Source: Xanthomarina sp035306705
Lineage (GTDB): Bacteria > Bacteroidota > Bacteroidia > Flavobacteriales > Flavobacteriaceae
Assembly: GCF_035306705.1 (NCBI RefSeq)
Contig: NZ_DATGNO010000078.1
Location: forward strand, 8,715 to 72,714
DNA: 64,000 nucleotides
Direction of reading: 5' to 3'
In this document: in pieces, positions 32,844 through 43,259 of the stretch
Layout of the letters: every line of letters begins with the position of its first letter
How positions within the stretch are numbered: the stretch's first letter is position 1
Notes under the pieces: model-generated
Database searches by the model: none
What the model was told of the DNA's origin: nothing
The model's input: the letters and a program-made list of their open reading frames with translations, nothing else
Made by a program: the position numbers and the translations under genes

Positions 32844-35800
32844 TTGGAAGAGACCAAAAATAGGGACATACAAAAACCAGTTTCTAAAAAAAAGAAAAGG
32901 TTTAGATTGTTAAAAATATTCGCAAGGATTATTTTAGGCATTCTCCTATTGTTATTTTTACTGATTCTTTTTATTAGAAGCCCTTGGGGACAAGATATTA
33001 TTGTTACTAAGGCCGTCTCATTTCTCACCGATAAAACCAAAACTAAAGTTGAAGTTGAAAAACTGTTTATCACTTTTTCCGGTGATATCCAATTAAACGG
33101 TTTATATCTAGAAGACACTAAGGGAGATACGCTTATTTATTCCAAAAAACTACAAGCTAATGTACCATTATGGTCAATGATTCGCGGTAATGGCATAGGA
33201 GTCGATGCTTTGGACTGGGAAGGTGTTCGCGCAAATATTATCCGAAAAGATACTGTTCAAGGTTTTAATTTTCAGTTTATTATTGATGCTTTTGCTACAG
33301 AAAAAACCAACAATGTTGAGGTTGATTCTACAGCTGCTCCTTTAAATATTATTTTAGGAAATCTGCGTTTCAAAGACTTTGACGTTGTTTATAACGATTC
33401 CGTAGCAGGAATTGATAGTCGTTTTAAAATTGGTAAACTCCGCGCAAAAATGGATAAAACCGATTTGGAAACCATGGATTTTAAGGCATCTCGTTTAGAA
33501 TTGGCAGATAGCCACATCAAATTTATTCAAACACCTGTTTCAGACACTCCGGATTCTGAAGATGCAACCTTACCAACTTTAACGGTTAAAAAACTAAAAC
33601 TCTCTAATGTCTTTGCCAATTATCAAAGTGAAGCTGATAAAATTGGGGCAACCTTGGATATTAAAGAGTTGTATGCGGAAATTCCGAATATCGATTTAGC
33701 AAACCAGCTTTTTGAAATAGATGAATTCAGCCTAAAAAACTCTAGTATTATTCTTAAAACGGAAACTGAAAAAAACGTCGTTACCGAAAAAGTGGAAGAT
33801 GTTTCAGAAAATATTGAGAAAGATATAGAAGCTTTTGAATGGCCAACCATACAGTTTGTAATAGGCGAAATAGATTTGGAAAACAACAATTTTAGTTATT
33901 CTGTTAATAATGAAAAGGGAAAAAAAGGTGTTTTCAATGCCAATGCTATCGTATTAACAAACATCAACTTTCAAGCTGAAAATGTCAAGCTAAAAGATAA
34001 AATAGCTGAGTTGCAATTAGACGAAGCCTCTTTTAAAGAAATTTCTGGAATCCATTTAAAAAACCTACAATTCACGTTAGATGCTTCAGATAAACGACTT
34101 AAAATTTCTAACTTAAATACAGTTTTAAACAATAATTCTCTTCAAGGTAATTTACAATTGGACTATCCTAGTTTGGCTAAATTAATCAAAGCGCCAGACC
34201 AATCAAAAGTCGCTATTAATTTGCCTAAGTTCAAGATATCGCTTAAAGATTTATTTTTAATTCAACCAGATTTAAAAGAAAACAAGTATCTAAATGCTTT
34301 AAGTCAAAATCGGATTACTGGAAATATTAAGGCAAATGGTTATTTGTCTGATATTAATCTTTCAAACATGCAAATTCATTGGAATGATACTAAAATTTCA
34401 GCCAATGGAAACATTCAAAACGTCACTCAAACCGACTCTTTAGCTTTTAATATTCCTACTTTTTCAGCCATTACAAAACGTTCAGATCTGATTCAGTTTG
34501 TAAATGAAGAAGACCTTGGTGTAAGTCTTCCAGAAGAGGTGAAGCTAGTTGGAACAGCCAAAGGAAATCTCAACGGTATTATAGCCAAGGCAACATTAAC
34601 CACCTCTCAAGGCCTTGCAAACGTTGAAGGGCATTTTAAAAATGCTGAAACTTTGGAGTTTGATGCCGATTTTGCCATTGAAGATTATAAACTGAACGAA
34701 CTACTAAATAATGAACAATTAGGCACTTTAAATTTCAAATTAAAAGCTCAAGGAAAAGGCGATAATATCAATAATCTAGATGCCACGCTTGATGCCACTG
34801 TTTCCAGCTTTAAATACAATAATTACGATGTTAACGATTTAAAATTGGTTGGAGACATTAAAAACGGCTCTGGAAACATAACCTCTAATTATAAAGACAG
34901 AAATTTAAATATGATTTTGGATGCTCAGGTGGTTTTGGATTCCATCTCACCAGAAGCAACCGTGAGCTTGGATATTATTGGCGCCGATTTACAAGCACTT
35001 GGACTTGTACAACGGGATATAAAAACACGAATGAAAATGGCCGCTCATTTTAAAGGAAATTCTACCGATTTCGATGCTACCGCCCAAATAGACGATGGTG
35101 TTTTTGTTTACGATAACAAATCGTATTTATTGGGTACTGTAAAAGCCATGGCGCATATAAAACCTGATACCACTTCGGTTTCTTTAAATAATAAAATGCT
35201 CGATTTGGTCTTGCAATCCAATGCAGATCCTCAAACTTGGACCGCTTCTTTAAAACATCATGTGTTACGCTATTTTTATCGCGACGAAAAAGTTTTGGAC
35301 AGCACGGTTCATGATGTGAATTTGAAATTGCGTGGAAATATTAGCCAAGGTTCTATTTTGAAAGATGTATTTCTGGTCAACCTAAAAGATCTTGATACCG
35401 TAAATATAGCTGTAGATTTTAATGAAAAAGAACGCAAACTAACCGCTCGAGTAAATGCACCTCACATAAATTATAACGATATGGTAGTGGATAGTTTGGC
35501 ATTTTCTATGGATACCGATCAAGATAAATTCAATTTTAATTTTGGTTTTAATCAAATAAAAGCAGCGCCTTTTCATATTCAAAAAACAATTATAGAAGGT
35601 CATCAAGAAGATAACGAGCTGTCCTTAAAACTAGTAGCGTATCATAAAAAGGATAAAATGATTCAAGTTTTAAGTATAATTAGTGGAACTAGCGAAGAAC
35701 TGCGTTTTCACGTTTTACCTAAGGATTTAATTTTGAATAAAACTCCTTGGAACGTGCCAGAAACCAATGAAGTGCTTATTTATGATAAGAAATTGGTATT

Positions 35801-37958
35801 TAACGATTTCCGATTTAGTAAAGGCGGCCAATCCATAGAAATTACAGACAAGAAACCGGAAGTATCCAATGATCATATAGCTATAAATTTCAAGAATTTT
35901 AAACTCAATGAATTTTTAAGCTACTTAAACCCTGATAATACCTTGGCTTCTGGAAATCTTAATGGCGATTTTATGGTCGAAGATCCTTTTACCGAAACAG
36001 GAATTGTGGCCAATTTGGATATTTCGCAATTCCACGTCATGGATGTGGATTTAGGAACTTTAGATGTTAATGCGAAATCTTTAGGCGGTGATAGTTATGA
36101 CTTTCATGCCAAGATGAAGGATGGAGAAGTGGATTTAGACCTTAAAGGAGATTATGTTGCAAGCCAAACCGGAGCAAACCTCGATCTTGATTTAAATATA
36201 AATCGCTTTAATATGCAGGCTTTAACAGGCTTTTCGCAAGGAGAAATAACTGAAACTTCTGGTAGTTTCTCAGGAAATTTTAAATTAAAAGGAACAACTA
36301 AAAAGCCTGAATACCAAGGGAAATTACAGTTTACAGATGCCAATTTTAAAGTGGCCATGTTTAATTCGGCCTTCACTTTAAATAATGAAACCTTAAGCAT
36401 AGATAATACAGGTTTTTCTATGAAGGATTTTACCATTCGCGACGAAAACAAAAACACGTTTGTGATGTCCGGAAAAATAGGAACCAAATCCTTTATCAAC
36501 CCAACCTTCGATTTACAGATAAATGCCAACAATTTCCAAGTTCTAAATGCCACTAAAGATGATAATGATTTTCTTTATGGCAAAGCGAGTTTTAATGGGA
36601 ATGCTAAAATTACTGGCGATCTGGAAATCCCGAAAATAGATATGGATATGAAGGTTAATTCAGATACCAATATTACCTATGTCTTGCCATCTGCTACCGT
36701 AAATATGGAAGAACGCGATGGCGTTGTAATTTTTGTAAACAGAGAAAATCCAGATGCTATTTTAACCCGAACCAAAGAAAGAACTGCTACCATTAAAGGT
36801 TTAGATGTTAAAGCTCTTTTAAAAATTGGTAAAGAAGCAACTGTCACCATTATTATAGATGAAGAAACAGGCGATAATTTTAAAGTATCTGGAGAAGGCG
36901 ATTTTAACGTAACCATGAATCCTAATGGTATTTTAAGGCTTTCTGGTGTTTATGAAGTGGCTTCTGGTCATTATGAACTTAATCTTTACAAAATAGTTAA
37001 TCGTAAATTCAACTTGGTTCCTGGTAGTAAAGTTTCTTGGTCTGGCGATCCATTTGATGCAAAATTAGACCTAAAAGCTGTTTATGAAGTGGAAGCTTCC
37101 ACGTCGTCTTTAATGGCACCCGTATATTCTGGAAGTGATCCAGCTGTAAAAGGGAAATTCCGTCAGGTGTTGCCGTTTTATGTCTTTTTAAATATCGATG
37201 GGGAACTTTTGGAACCCAAAATAGCTTTTAGCCTCGATATGCCGGAAGATGAGCAAGGCGCTATTGGAGGACAGGTATATGGAAGAATTCAACAATTAAA
37301 TAATCAAGAAGATGAGTTGAATAGACAAGTGTTTTCACTCTTGGTTTTAAACAGGTTTTATCCGGATTCTGGAAGCGATGGAAGCGAAGGTGGTATGGCC
37401 TCGATTGCTAGAGACAACTTGAACGATGCGGTAGCCGACCAGCTTAATATATTCACCGATAAGTTGCTAGGAACCTCTGGTTTTGAACTCGATTTTGGAC
37501 TAAATAGCTTTACAGACTATCAAGGTAATTCGCCACAGCAGCGCACCCAATTGGATATTGCGGCCCAGAAAAAGTTGTTTGACGATCGCGTGATAGTTCG
37601 TGTAGGAAGCGAGGTTGATATTGAAGGAAGTAATTCCAATGGTGAAGAAACACCCATAATTGGAAATGTAAGTGTGGAATATTTATTAACGGAAAGTGGA
37701 CGTTACCGATTAAAAGGTTTTAGCAGAAATGAATTTGAAAACGTAATCGATGGTCAAACCGTTGTAAGCGGTATTGCTTTAATATTTACACAAGAATTTA
37801 ATAAATATAACGAACTTTGGGATGCTTTGTTTAAAGCGCAAACAGCAGAAGAAAAAAAGATAAAAGCTGAAAAGGAAGCGGAGAAAAAGGCAGCAAAAGA
37901 AAAACAAAAAGAGAAAGAAGAAAGTACCAAAAAGAGCATTGAGGAAAAGAAGAAATAG
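32844..37958 (+). CDS. tamB: translocation/assembly module TamB (AsmA-like, DUF490)
   Basis: 1704 aa. N-terminal basic stretch and single helix (ARIILGILLLLFLLILFI), followed by IRSPWGQDIIV, then about 1400 residues of repeating beta-strand segments as in the lipid-conducting beta-taco of AsmA/TamB proteins, and the C-terminal DUF490 region (about 1250-1640: GEGDFNVTMNPNGILRLSGVYEV, VYGRIQQLNNQ, FSLLVLNRFYP). A Lys/Glu-rich coiled tail ends the protein. Start is TTG at 32844: an in-frame stop lies 18 bp upstream and no ATG precedes the helix. Followed by the Omp85 partner gene after 88 bp. Confidence 0.9.
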   Translation: MEETKNRDIQKPVSKKKKRFRLLKIFARIILGILLLLFLLILFIRSPWGQDIIVTKAVSFLTDKTKTKVEVEKLFITFSGDIQLNGLYLEDTKGDTLIYSKKLQANVPLWSMIRGNGIGVDALDWEGVRANIIRKDTVQGFNFQFIIDAFATEKTNNVEVDSTAAPLNIILGNLRFKDFDVVYNDSVAGIDSRFKIGKLRAKMDKTDLETMDFKASRLELADSHIKFIQTPVSDTPDSEDATLPTLTVKKLKLSNVFANYQSEADKIGATLDIKELYAEIPNIDLANQLFEIDEFSLKNSSIILKTETEKNVVTEKVEDVSENIEKDIEAFEWPTIQFVIGEIDLENNNFSYSVNNEKGKKGVFNANAIVLTNINFQAENVKLKDKIAELQLDEASFKEISGIHLKNLQFTLDASDKRLKISNLNTVLNNNSLQGNLQLDYPSLAKLIKAPDQSKVAINLPKFKISLKDLFLIQPDLKENKYLNALSQNRITGNIKANGYLSDINLSNMQIHWNDTKISANGNIQNVTQTDSLAFNIPTFSAITKRSDLIQFVNEEDLGVSLPEEVKLVGTAKGNLNGIIAKATLTTSQGLANVEGHFKNAETLEFDADFAIEDYKLNELLNNEQLGTLNFKLKAQGKGDNINNLDATLDATVSSFKYNNYDVNDLKLVGDIKNGSGNITSNYKDRNLNMILDAQVVLDSISPEATVSLDIIGADLQALGLVQRDIKTRMKMAAHFKGNSTDFDATAQIDDGVFVYDNKSYLLGTVKAMAHIKPDTTSVSLNNKMLDLVLQSNADPQTWTASLKHHVLRYFYRDEKVLDSTVHDVNLKLRGNISQGSILKDVFLVNLKDLDTVNIAVDFNEKERKLTARVNAPHINYNDMVVDSLAFSMDTDQDKFNFNFGFNQIKAAPFHIQKTIIEGHQEDNELSLKLVAYHKKDKMIQVLSIISGTSEELRFHVLPKDLILNKTPWNVPETNEVLIYDKKLVFNDFRFSKGGQSIEITDKKPEVSNDHIAINFKNFKLNEFLSYLNPDNTLASGNLNGDFMVEDPFTETGIVANLDISQFHVMDVDLGTLDVNAKSLGGDSYDFHAKMKDGEVDLDLKGDYVASQTGANLDLDLNINRFNMQALTGFSQGEITETSGSFSGNFKLKGTTKKPEYQGKLQFTDANFKVAMFNSAFTLNNETLSIDNTGFSMKDFTIRDENKNTFVMSGKIGTKSFINPTFDLQINANNFQVLNATKDDNDFLYGKASFNGNAKITGDLEIPKIDMDMKVNSDTNITYVLPSATVNMEERDGVVIFVNRENPDAILTRTKERTATIKGLDVKALLKIGKEATVTIIIDEETGDNFKVSGEGDFNVTMNPNGILRLSGVYEVASGHYELNLYKIVNRKFNLVPGSKVSWSGDPFDAKLDLKAVYEVEASTSSLMAPVYSGSDPAVKGKFRQVLPFYVFLNIDGELLEPKIAFSLDMPEDEQGAIGGQVYGRIQQLNNQEDELNRQVFSLLVLNRFYPDSGSDGSEGGMASIARDNLNDAVADQLNIFTDKLLGTSGFELDFGLNSFTDYQGNSPQQRTQLDIAAQKKLFDDRVIVRVGSEVDIEGSNSNGEETPIIGNVSVEYLLTESGRYRLKGFSRNEFENVIDGQTVVSGIALIFTQEFNKYNELWDALFKAQTAEEKKIKAEKEAEKKAAKEKQKEKEESTKKSIEEKKK

Positions 37959-38046
37959 AAAAATTTAGTTTGAGCAATTTTTGGATTAGAATTAAAAATG
38001 GACATGATATATAGAAAAATAAGCATTAATAAAATGATCGGATAAT

Positions 38047-40323
38047 TTGAAATACAATTTAAAATACATAGGTATCTATTTGTTCCTAATAGGGAGTTTA
38101 TACTCATGTGGTATTGTTAAGTATATTCCTGAAAATGAACGTTTATATACTGGAGCTACATTAACTATTGAATCCGATACGCTTATTAAAAATGAATCTG
38201 GTTTAAAAACTGAGCTGGAATCCGTAATACGTCCAGAACCAAATTCCACCTTTTTAGGCATGCACTTAGGCTTGTATTATTACTATAAAACCCAAAAGGA
38301 AAAACCAGGATTCATCAACCGGTGGCTATATAAAAAATTTGGTGAAAAGCCTGTTTATCAGTCGGATGTAGAAACATATACGATAGAAGATTTGCTGTTG
38401 AATCGATTGGAAAACAGAGGTTTTTTCTATAGCAGCGCTTCTTCGGCGTTTGAAGAAACAGACAAGAAGGCTTCCGTAAAATATAAGGTTAAAGTACCGG
38501 AGCCGTATAGAATGGCTAGTTATCAACTAGATTCTTTACCAGCAAGTATTGAAGGGAATATGCAGCAAATCGTTTCCGAATCGCCTTTTAGAGAAGACAT
38601 GCGTTTCGATTTAGGTAATATGAAATTGGAGCGAAACCGTATTGATAGAGAATTAAAGAAGAAAGGTTACTATAATTTCAATAATAATTTTTTAATTTTT
38701 GAAGCAGACACCAACAGATACGATAATAGAAGATTCGATTTATTTCTGAAATTAAAAAATGAAGTTCCTGATAAAAGCTTGATTCCATATAAAATTTCAA
38801 AAATCAATATTTATCCCAATTACGAAGTATCCGATTCCACCAAAGTAGAGTCAACACGTTACAACGAGAAGAACTTTATTCAAAATGAAGAATTTTTCAA
38901 ACCCAAATATTTAGATCCGTTTATTGTAATAAAGGAAGGACAATATTACAATCCCGAAGATTCAAGAAACACCGCTAGACGGCTTTCTACCATTGGCTCC
39001 TATAAGTATGTCAATATTCAATATAAGGAAATAGACACTGCAGCATCTGACGGTTTGGGTCACTTGGAGGCCGATATTTTTCTTTCGCCGTTAAATAAAC
39101 GTGCGCTTCGAGCCGAACTTCAACTAGTAACCAAATCCAATAATTTTGCCGGTCCAGCCCTAGAATTAACCATGAGCAACAGGAACTTATTTGGAGGAGG
39201 AGAAATTTTCAATATTAGTCCTAAAATAGGTTACGAAAAACAATTAGGTGGCGACAAAAGCGCAGGTAATAGCAGTTTGGAACTGGGTTTGACCAATGAA
39301 CTTATTTTTCCAAGAGTTTTGTTTCCAATTAAGATTAATACTAATTTCTTTAAATATTCCATCCCTAAAACGAAAATCTCTTTAAGTTTCGATTATTTGG
39401 ATAGAACCGACTTATATACCTTACTTTCAGGTACTACATTTTTTGGATATTCATGGGATGCCAACCGGTTTGTAACCCACGAAATAAACCCGATTTCCAT
39501 TAATTACACCCAATTGCTTAAAACCACACCTGAATTTGAGGAAATACTAGATAACGACCCGTTTTTAAGACGAAGTTTTGAACAACAATTTATTGCTGGC
39601 CTTACTTATGCCTTTACCTATAATGAAATGGTTGATTCACGGAAAAAACATCAGTTTTATTTCAATTTTACTTTTGATATGGCGGGAAATACTATTGGTC
39701 TTTTTGGAAAAGATCAAGGTCCAGATAATCCACAAACCGTATTAGGATTAGAGTATGCACAATATGCCAAAGCAGATGTCGATTTACATTATCATTTAAA
39801 TCTTGGCAAAGAACAAGTTTTGGCAGCCCGACTTTTTGGAGGTTATGGTCTGGCTTACGGAAATTCGGAAGTGATTCCTTTTGTAAAACAGTATTATTCA
39901 GGTGGTCCATATAGCGTTCGTGCTTTTAATATTCGCTCGTTAGGACCTGGAACTTATAATTCAGAAATCGATGGCACAAGTAGTGATTACTTTGATAAAA
40001 CAGGGAATATTAGGTTAGAAGCCAATATAGAATATAGGTTTCCGATAGTGTCCTTTTTAAAAGGCGCTATTTTTGCCGATGCTGGAAATATTTGGAACTC
40101 GGTGGAAAACCCAACTTACAATGGAAAAGATAAGTTTACAAGCGACTTTATACACGAATTGGGAATGGGCGCAGGCGTGGGTTTGAGAGTAGATATTCAA
40201 AGTTTTGTTATTCGTTTTGATTTGGCTGCACCTTTTCATAATCCATCCTTACCAAAAGGAGAACGCTATAAGTTTGATCTAGATGCAACTGTTTTGAATT
40301 TTGCCATTGGATATCCATTTTAA
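38047..40323 (+). CDS. BamA/TamA family outer-membrane protein with lipoprotein signal (TamL-type)
   Basis: 758 aa. N terminus carries a lipobox (YLFLIGSLYSCG, Cys21), then POTRA-like segments (residues ~35-380) and a C-terminal Omp85 16-strand barrel (YYSGGPYSVRAFNIRSLGPG is the conserved [VI]RG[FY]-type loop, GVGLRVDIQSFVIRFDLAAPFH near the end, final strand VLNFAIGYPF). A lipidated TamA relative paired with TamB is the described Bacteroidota arrangement (TamL). Start is TTG at 38047, since an in-frame TGA is 12 bp upstream. Works with TamB in outer-membrane assembly or lipid transport. Confidence 0.9.
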   Translation: MKYNLKYIGIYLFLIGSLYSCGIVKYIPENERLYTGATLTIESDTLIKNESGLKTELESVIRPEPNSTFLGMHLGLYYYYKTQKEKPGFINRWLYKKFGEKPVYQSDVETYTIEDLLLNRLENRGFFYSSASSAFEETDKKASVKYKVKVPEPYRMASYQLDSLPASIEGNMQQIVSESPFREDMRFDLGNMKLERNRIDRELKKKGYYNFNNNFLIFEADTNRYDNRRFDLFLKLKNEVPDKSLIPYKISKINIYPNYEVSDSTKVESTRYNEKNFIQNEEFFKPKYLDPFIVIKEGQYYNPEDSRNTARRLSTIGSYKYVNIQYKEIDTAASDGLGHLEADIFLSPLNKRALRAELQLVTKSNNFAGPALELTMSNRNLFGGGEIFNISPKIGYEKQLGGDKSAGNSSLELGLTNELIFPRVLFPIKINTNFFKYSIPKTKISLSFDYLDRTDLYTLLSGTTFFGYSWDANRFVTHEINPISINYTQLLKTTPEFEEILDNDPFLRRSFEQQFIAGLTYAFTYNEMVDSRKKHQFYFNFTFDMAGNTIGLFGKDQGPDNPQTVLGLEYAQYAKADVDLHYHLNLGKEQVLAARLFGGYGLAYGNSEVIPFVKQYYSGGPYSVRAFNIRSLGPGTYNSEIDGTSSDYFDKTGNIRLEANIEYRFPIVSFLKGAIFADAGNIWNSVENPTYNGKDKFTSDFIHELGMGAGVGLRVDIQSFVIRFDLAAPFHNPSLPKGERYKFDLDATVLNFAIGYPF

Positions 40324-40489
40324 ATTCCAACCTGAATACTAATAATGTATACTGAGATTGAAATAAGCTCACCTAAGTTAGAAAAGTGTTGAGGTACTAT
40401 TTGTGTTTTATACTAAGATGGTTGTTGTCGTTAAATTCTGAATTTTAAGACTGGAACTAATCTCTAATACCTCACCACTTCACCTCTAT

Positions 40490-41545
40490 TTATATATCAT
40501 CGTAATCCACCTTTACCGTTGGCGTTGTTGGATGCGCTTGACAGGTTAAAATTAAACCATCAGCCACTTCACCATCTGTTAAGATGTTATTTTGCCTCAT
40601 GGTTACTTCGCCTTCAACAACTCTTGCCAAACAACTGCTGCATATACCACCTTGGCAGGAGTACGGAGCATCTAAGTCTTCATCTAAGGCCGCTTCCAAT
40701 ACAGATTGCTTTTGAGACATTTCAAAAGTCGTTTCTTCATCGTCTAAAATAATAGTAATCTTAGTCTTTCCAGTAGCAACTTCATCTTCGTTAACATCTG
40801 CTGGTTTTGCAGCTTTAAAAAGTTCATAAAACACATTTTCCTTTGGGATGTTGTGCTCGGTTAACACGTCTTTCACTGTGTGGATCATGGCTTCTGGGCC
40901 ACATAAATAAAAGGCATCCACCACCACATTTTTGTGGGTGTTTTTCATTACAAAATTAACAGTACTCTTTTCAATACGCCCAAAAATGGCATCGCCTTCA
41001 TCCGCTTGACTAAATACAAACTGAATAGAAAATCGCTCTTTATATTGTTGTTGTAAATCTAAAAGATCCTGCATAAACATGGTTTCTTGCATGTTTTTAT
41101 TGCCATAAACAAGAATAACCCTACTATAAACCTCTTCTTCCAAAGCACATTTAATAATGCTTAAAATAGGGGTTATTCCACTTCCGGCAGCAAAGGCAGC
41201 AATGTTTTTGGTTTTAGAATCGTTAGGCGTAAAAATAAAACGCCCTTTTGGTGGAGCTACGTCTAAGCTATCTCCAACTTGCAATGTGTTATTGGCGTAA
41301 GCTGAAAAAGTACCATCTGCAACTTCTTTAACGGCCACTTTTAATAGACCACTTTTTGGCGAAGAACATAAAGAATAATCTCTGCGAATTTCTTGATTAT
41401 TAAGAGTTGTTTTTAAAGTAATGTATTGTCCTGCTTTAAAAGCATAGTCGTCTTTTAAATGTTCAGGAACCTCGAAACTTAAAACAACAGATTTATCGGT
41501 AACTCTATGAATATCCTTTATTGTAAGTTTATGAAAATGTGACAT
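40490..41545 (-). CDS. ferredoxin-type flavoprotein reductase (PaaE-like: FAD/NAD(P) + 2Fe-2S)
   Basis: 351 aa from the ATG at 41545 (a GTG 15 bp upstream is in frame). Order: FAD-binding barrel (YAFKAGQYITLKT, RRDYSLCSSP), NAD(P)-binding domain (AAGSGITPILSII, VYGNKNMQETMF, YLCGPEAMIHTV), then a plant-type 2Fe-2S domain with Cys ligands in YSCQGGICSSCLARV and LTCQAHP. This is the PaaE-like reductase family; no paaABCD oxygenase genes are adjacent, so it probably serves another electron acceptor. Confidence 0.85.
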   Translation of the reverse strand: MSHFHKLTIKDIHRVTDKSVVLSFEVPEHLKDDYAFKAGQYITLKTTLNNQEIRRDYSLCSSPKSGLLKVAVKEVADGTFSAYANNTLQVGDSLDVAPPKGRFIFTPNDSKTKNIAAFAAGSGITPILSIIKCALEEEVYSRVILVYGNKNMQETMFMQDLLDLQQQYKERFSIQFVFSQADEGDAIFGRIEKSTVNFVMKNTHKNVVVDAFYLCGPEAMIHTVKDVLTEHNIPKENVFYELFKAAKPADVNEDEVATGKTKITIILDDEETTFEMSQKQSVLEAALDEDLDAPYSCQGGICSSCLARVVEGEVTMRQNNILTDGEVADGLILTCQAHPTTPTVKVDYDDI

Positions 41546-41765
41546 ATTTAAATTTTTCACAAAAATAAGAAATACAGTTATGATTTATGTTTTGATTGTA
41601 ACAAAAAGTATATTATTATTACTAATTAAAATAAAAGACGCTATTTAGGTGTGAAATTCAGAAAATAAAGAGTTTATATTCTTCTTTTAAATCCAATGTC
41701 TTTCAAGTAACTAGCGAATGTTTTGGACTACAAATTAATAGTTGATATCCCAAAAAATTAAACAA

Positions 41766-43247
41766 ATGAAATTTAAGCATTTTATAAACCTAGAATGGAA
41801 GCAATATTTTAGATCGGCTTATTGGCAAAAAAGCATGGCATTAAATATATTACTGGTTTTTGTAGCTTTATATTTTATAGTCTCCTTTTTGTTTTTAGGA
41901 ATAGCTTTATATCCTATTTTAAAGGAAAATTTCCCAGAACAAGACCCTTTTGTAATTGTAAATAGTTATTTGTTCTTTTGGTTCTTGACTGATTTGGTTA
42001 TGCGTTTTTTCTTTCAGAAATTACCAGTTATGAGTGTCAAACCTTTGCTAACATTACCTATAAAGAGAGGTCAAGTGGTGCATTATGTTTTGGGAAAATC
42101 GGTTTTTTCATTTTTTAATTTCCTCCCACTTTTTGCCGTAATACCTTTTGGAATCATGCTTGTTATTAATGGTTATCCAATGGTTTCAGTTGTTTTTTGG
42201 ATACTAGCCATTTTAGTTATTACCTTAATTATTAATTTTTTGAATTTTATAATAGAAAGTTTTTCTTCTGAAAAGGAACTTTCATATTTACCTATTATCG
42301 CTTTTGCCGGTGGTTTATTTGCGATTAATTATTTCAATTTAATGTCCTTTACTAACCTGGTGTCTAGAGCAGTTTCTTCAGTTTACGAAACTCCAGCCCT
42401 AATAGCTGTCCCTCTCGTAATTCTAATCGTTTTATACATTGTAAATTTCAAGATTTTAAAGAACAAACTATATTTGGATAGCTCCTTAAAAATCAAAACG
42501 CAAGTAGTTAAAGCCTCTAATTTGGAATGGACTAGAAAATTTGGTGATGCTGCAACTTTTATGCAATTGGATTTAAAACTTATTTGGAGAAACAAGCGCC
42601 CAAGATCGTCGGTTTTTATATTGGTTATAGGTTTGTTATATGGCTTGTTTTTTTATCCAAACCCTGCTTATCAAGATAAACCATGGTTTTATGCTTTTAT
42701 AGGTATTTTTGTTACTGGTATTTTCCTAATCAATTTTGGGCAGTTTATTCCAGCTTGGGATAGTGGTTATTATAAAATGCTTATGAGCCAAAACATAAAA
42801 TACAAACAATATTTACAATCCAAACACACTTTAATGACCTTAAGCGTGGTTATTATGTTTGTTTTAAGCATTCCTTATGTATATTTTGGTTGGGAAATTC
42901 TAGTTGCTCACGCTGCAGCAGCCATTTACAATATTGGTATCAATACCCATGTTATTTTGTTGGGAGGTGCTTTTAACCGAAAAAAAATAGATTTAAACCA
43001 GCGTGCAGCTTTTAACTATCAGGGAACTGGAGCGGTACAATGGCTTATAGGAATTCCTTTAATGTTGTTGCCAGCAGCTATTTTTGGGGTTTTGTATTAC
43101 TTTCTTAATTACGAAATAGCTTGTTTGATTTTAAGTGTCTTTGGGTTGCTGGGCATTGTATTTCATAAAAAACTTATGACGTTTATTACAGAAAAATATA
43201 TGACTTCAAAATATAAAATGATTCAGGCTTTTAGTCAAGACAATTAA
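41766..43247 (+). CDS. DUF5687-like ABC transporter membrane protein
   Basis: 493 aa from ATG 41766 (MKFKHFINLEWKQYFRSAYWQK). About 12 hydrophobic helices with short loops. The family pairs with an ATPase gene, here 12 bp downstream, so together they make an ABC exporter of unknown substrate. The DUF5687 name is from memory of the N-terminal sequence. Confidence 0.75.
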   Translation: MKFKHFINLEWKQYFRSAYWQKSMALNILLVFVALYFIVSFLFLGIALYPILKENFPEQDPFVIVNSYLFFWFLTDLVMRFFFQKLPVMSVKPLLTLPIKRGQVVHYVLGKSVFSFFNFLPLFAVIPFGIMLVINGYPMVSVVFWILAILVITLIINFLNFIIESFSSEKELSYLPIIAFAGGLFAINYFNLMSFTNLVSRAVSSVYETPALIAVPLVILIVLYIVNFKILKNKLYLDSSLKIKTQVVKASNLEWTRKFGDAATFMQLDLKLIWRNKRPRSSVFILVIGLLYGLFFYPNPAYQDKPWFYAFIGIFVTGIFLINFGQFIPAWDSGYYKMLMSQNIKYKQYLQSKHTLMTLSVVIMFVLSIPYVYFGWEILVAHAAAAIYNIGINTHVILLGGAFNRKKIDLNQRAAFNYQGTGAVQWLIGIPLMLLPAAIFGVLYYFLNYEIACLILSVFGLLGIVFHKKLMTFITEKYMTSKYKMIQAFSQDN

Positions 43248-43259
43248 AAAACACTTCTT

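Noticed and set aside
36152..36553. 133-codon minus-strand frame inside tamB
   Set aside because: Antisense to the TamB beta repeats; no supporting signals.
40388..40482. Distant inverted repeat GTGTTGAGGTA / TACCTCACCAC between tamL and the reductase gene
   Set aside because: One mismatch and a ~70-nt loop in AT-rich sequence; chance is likely.
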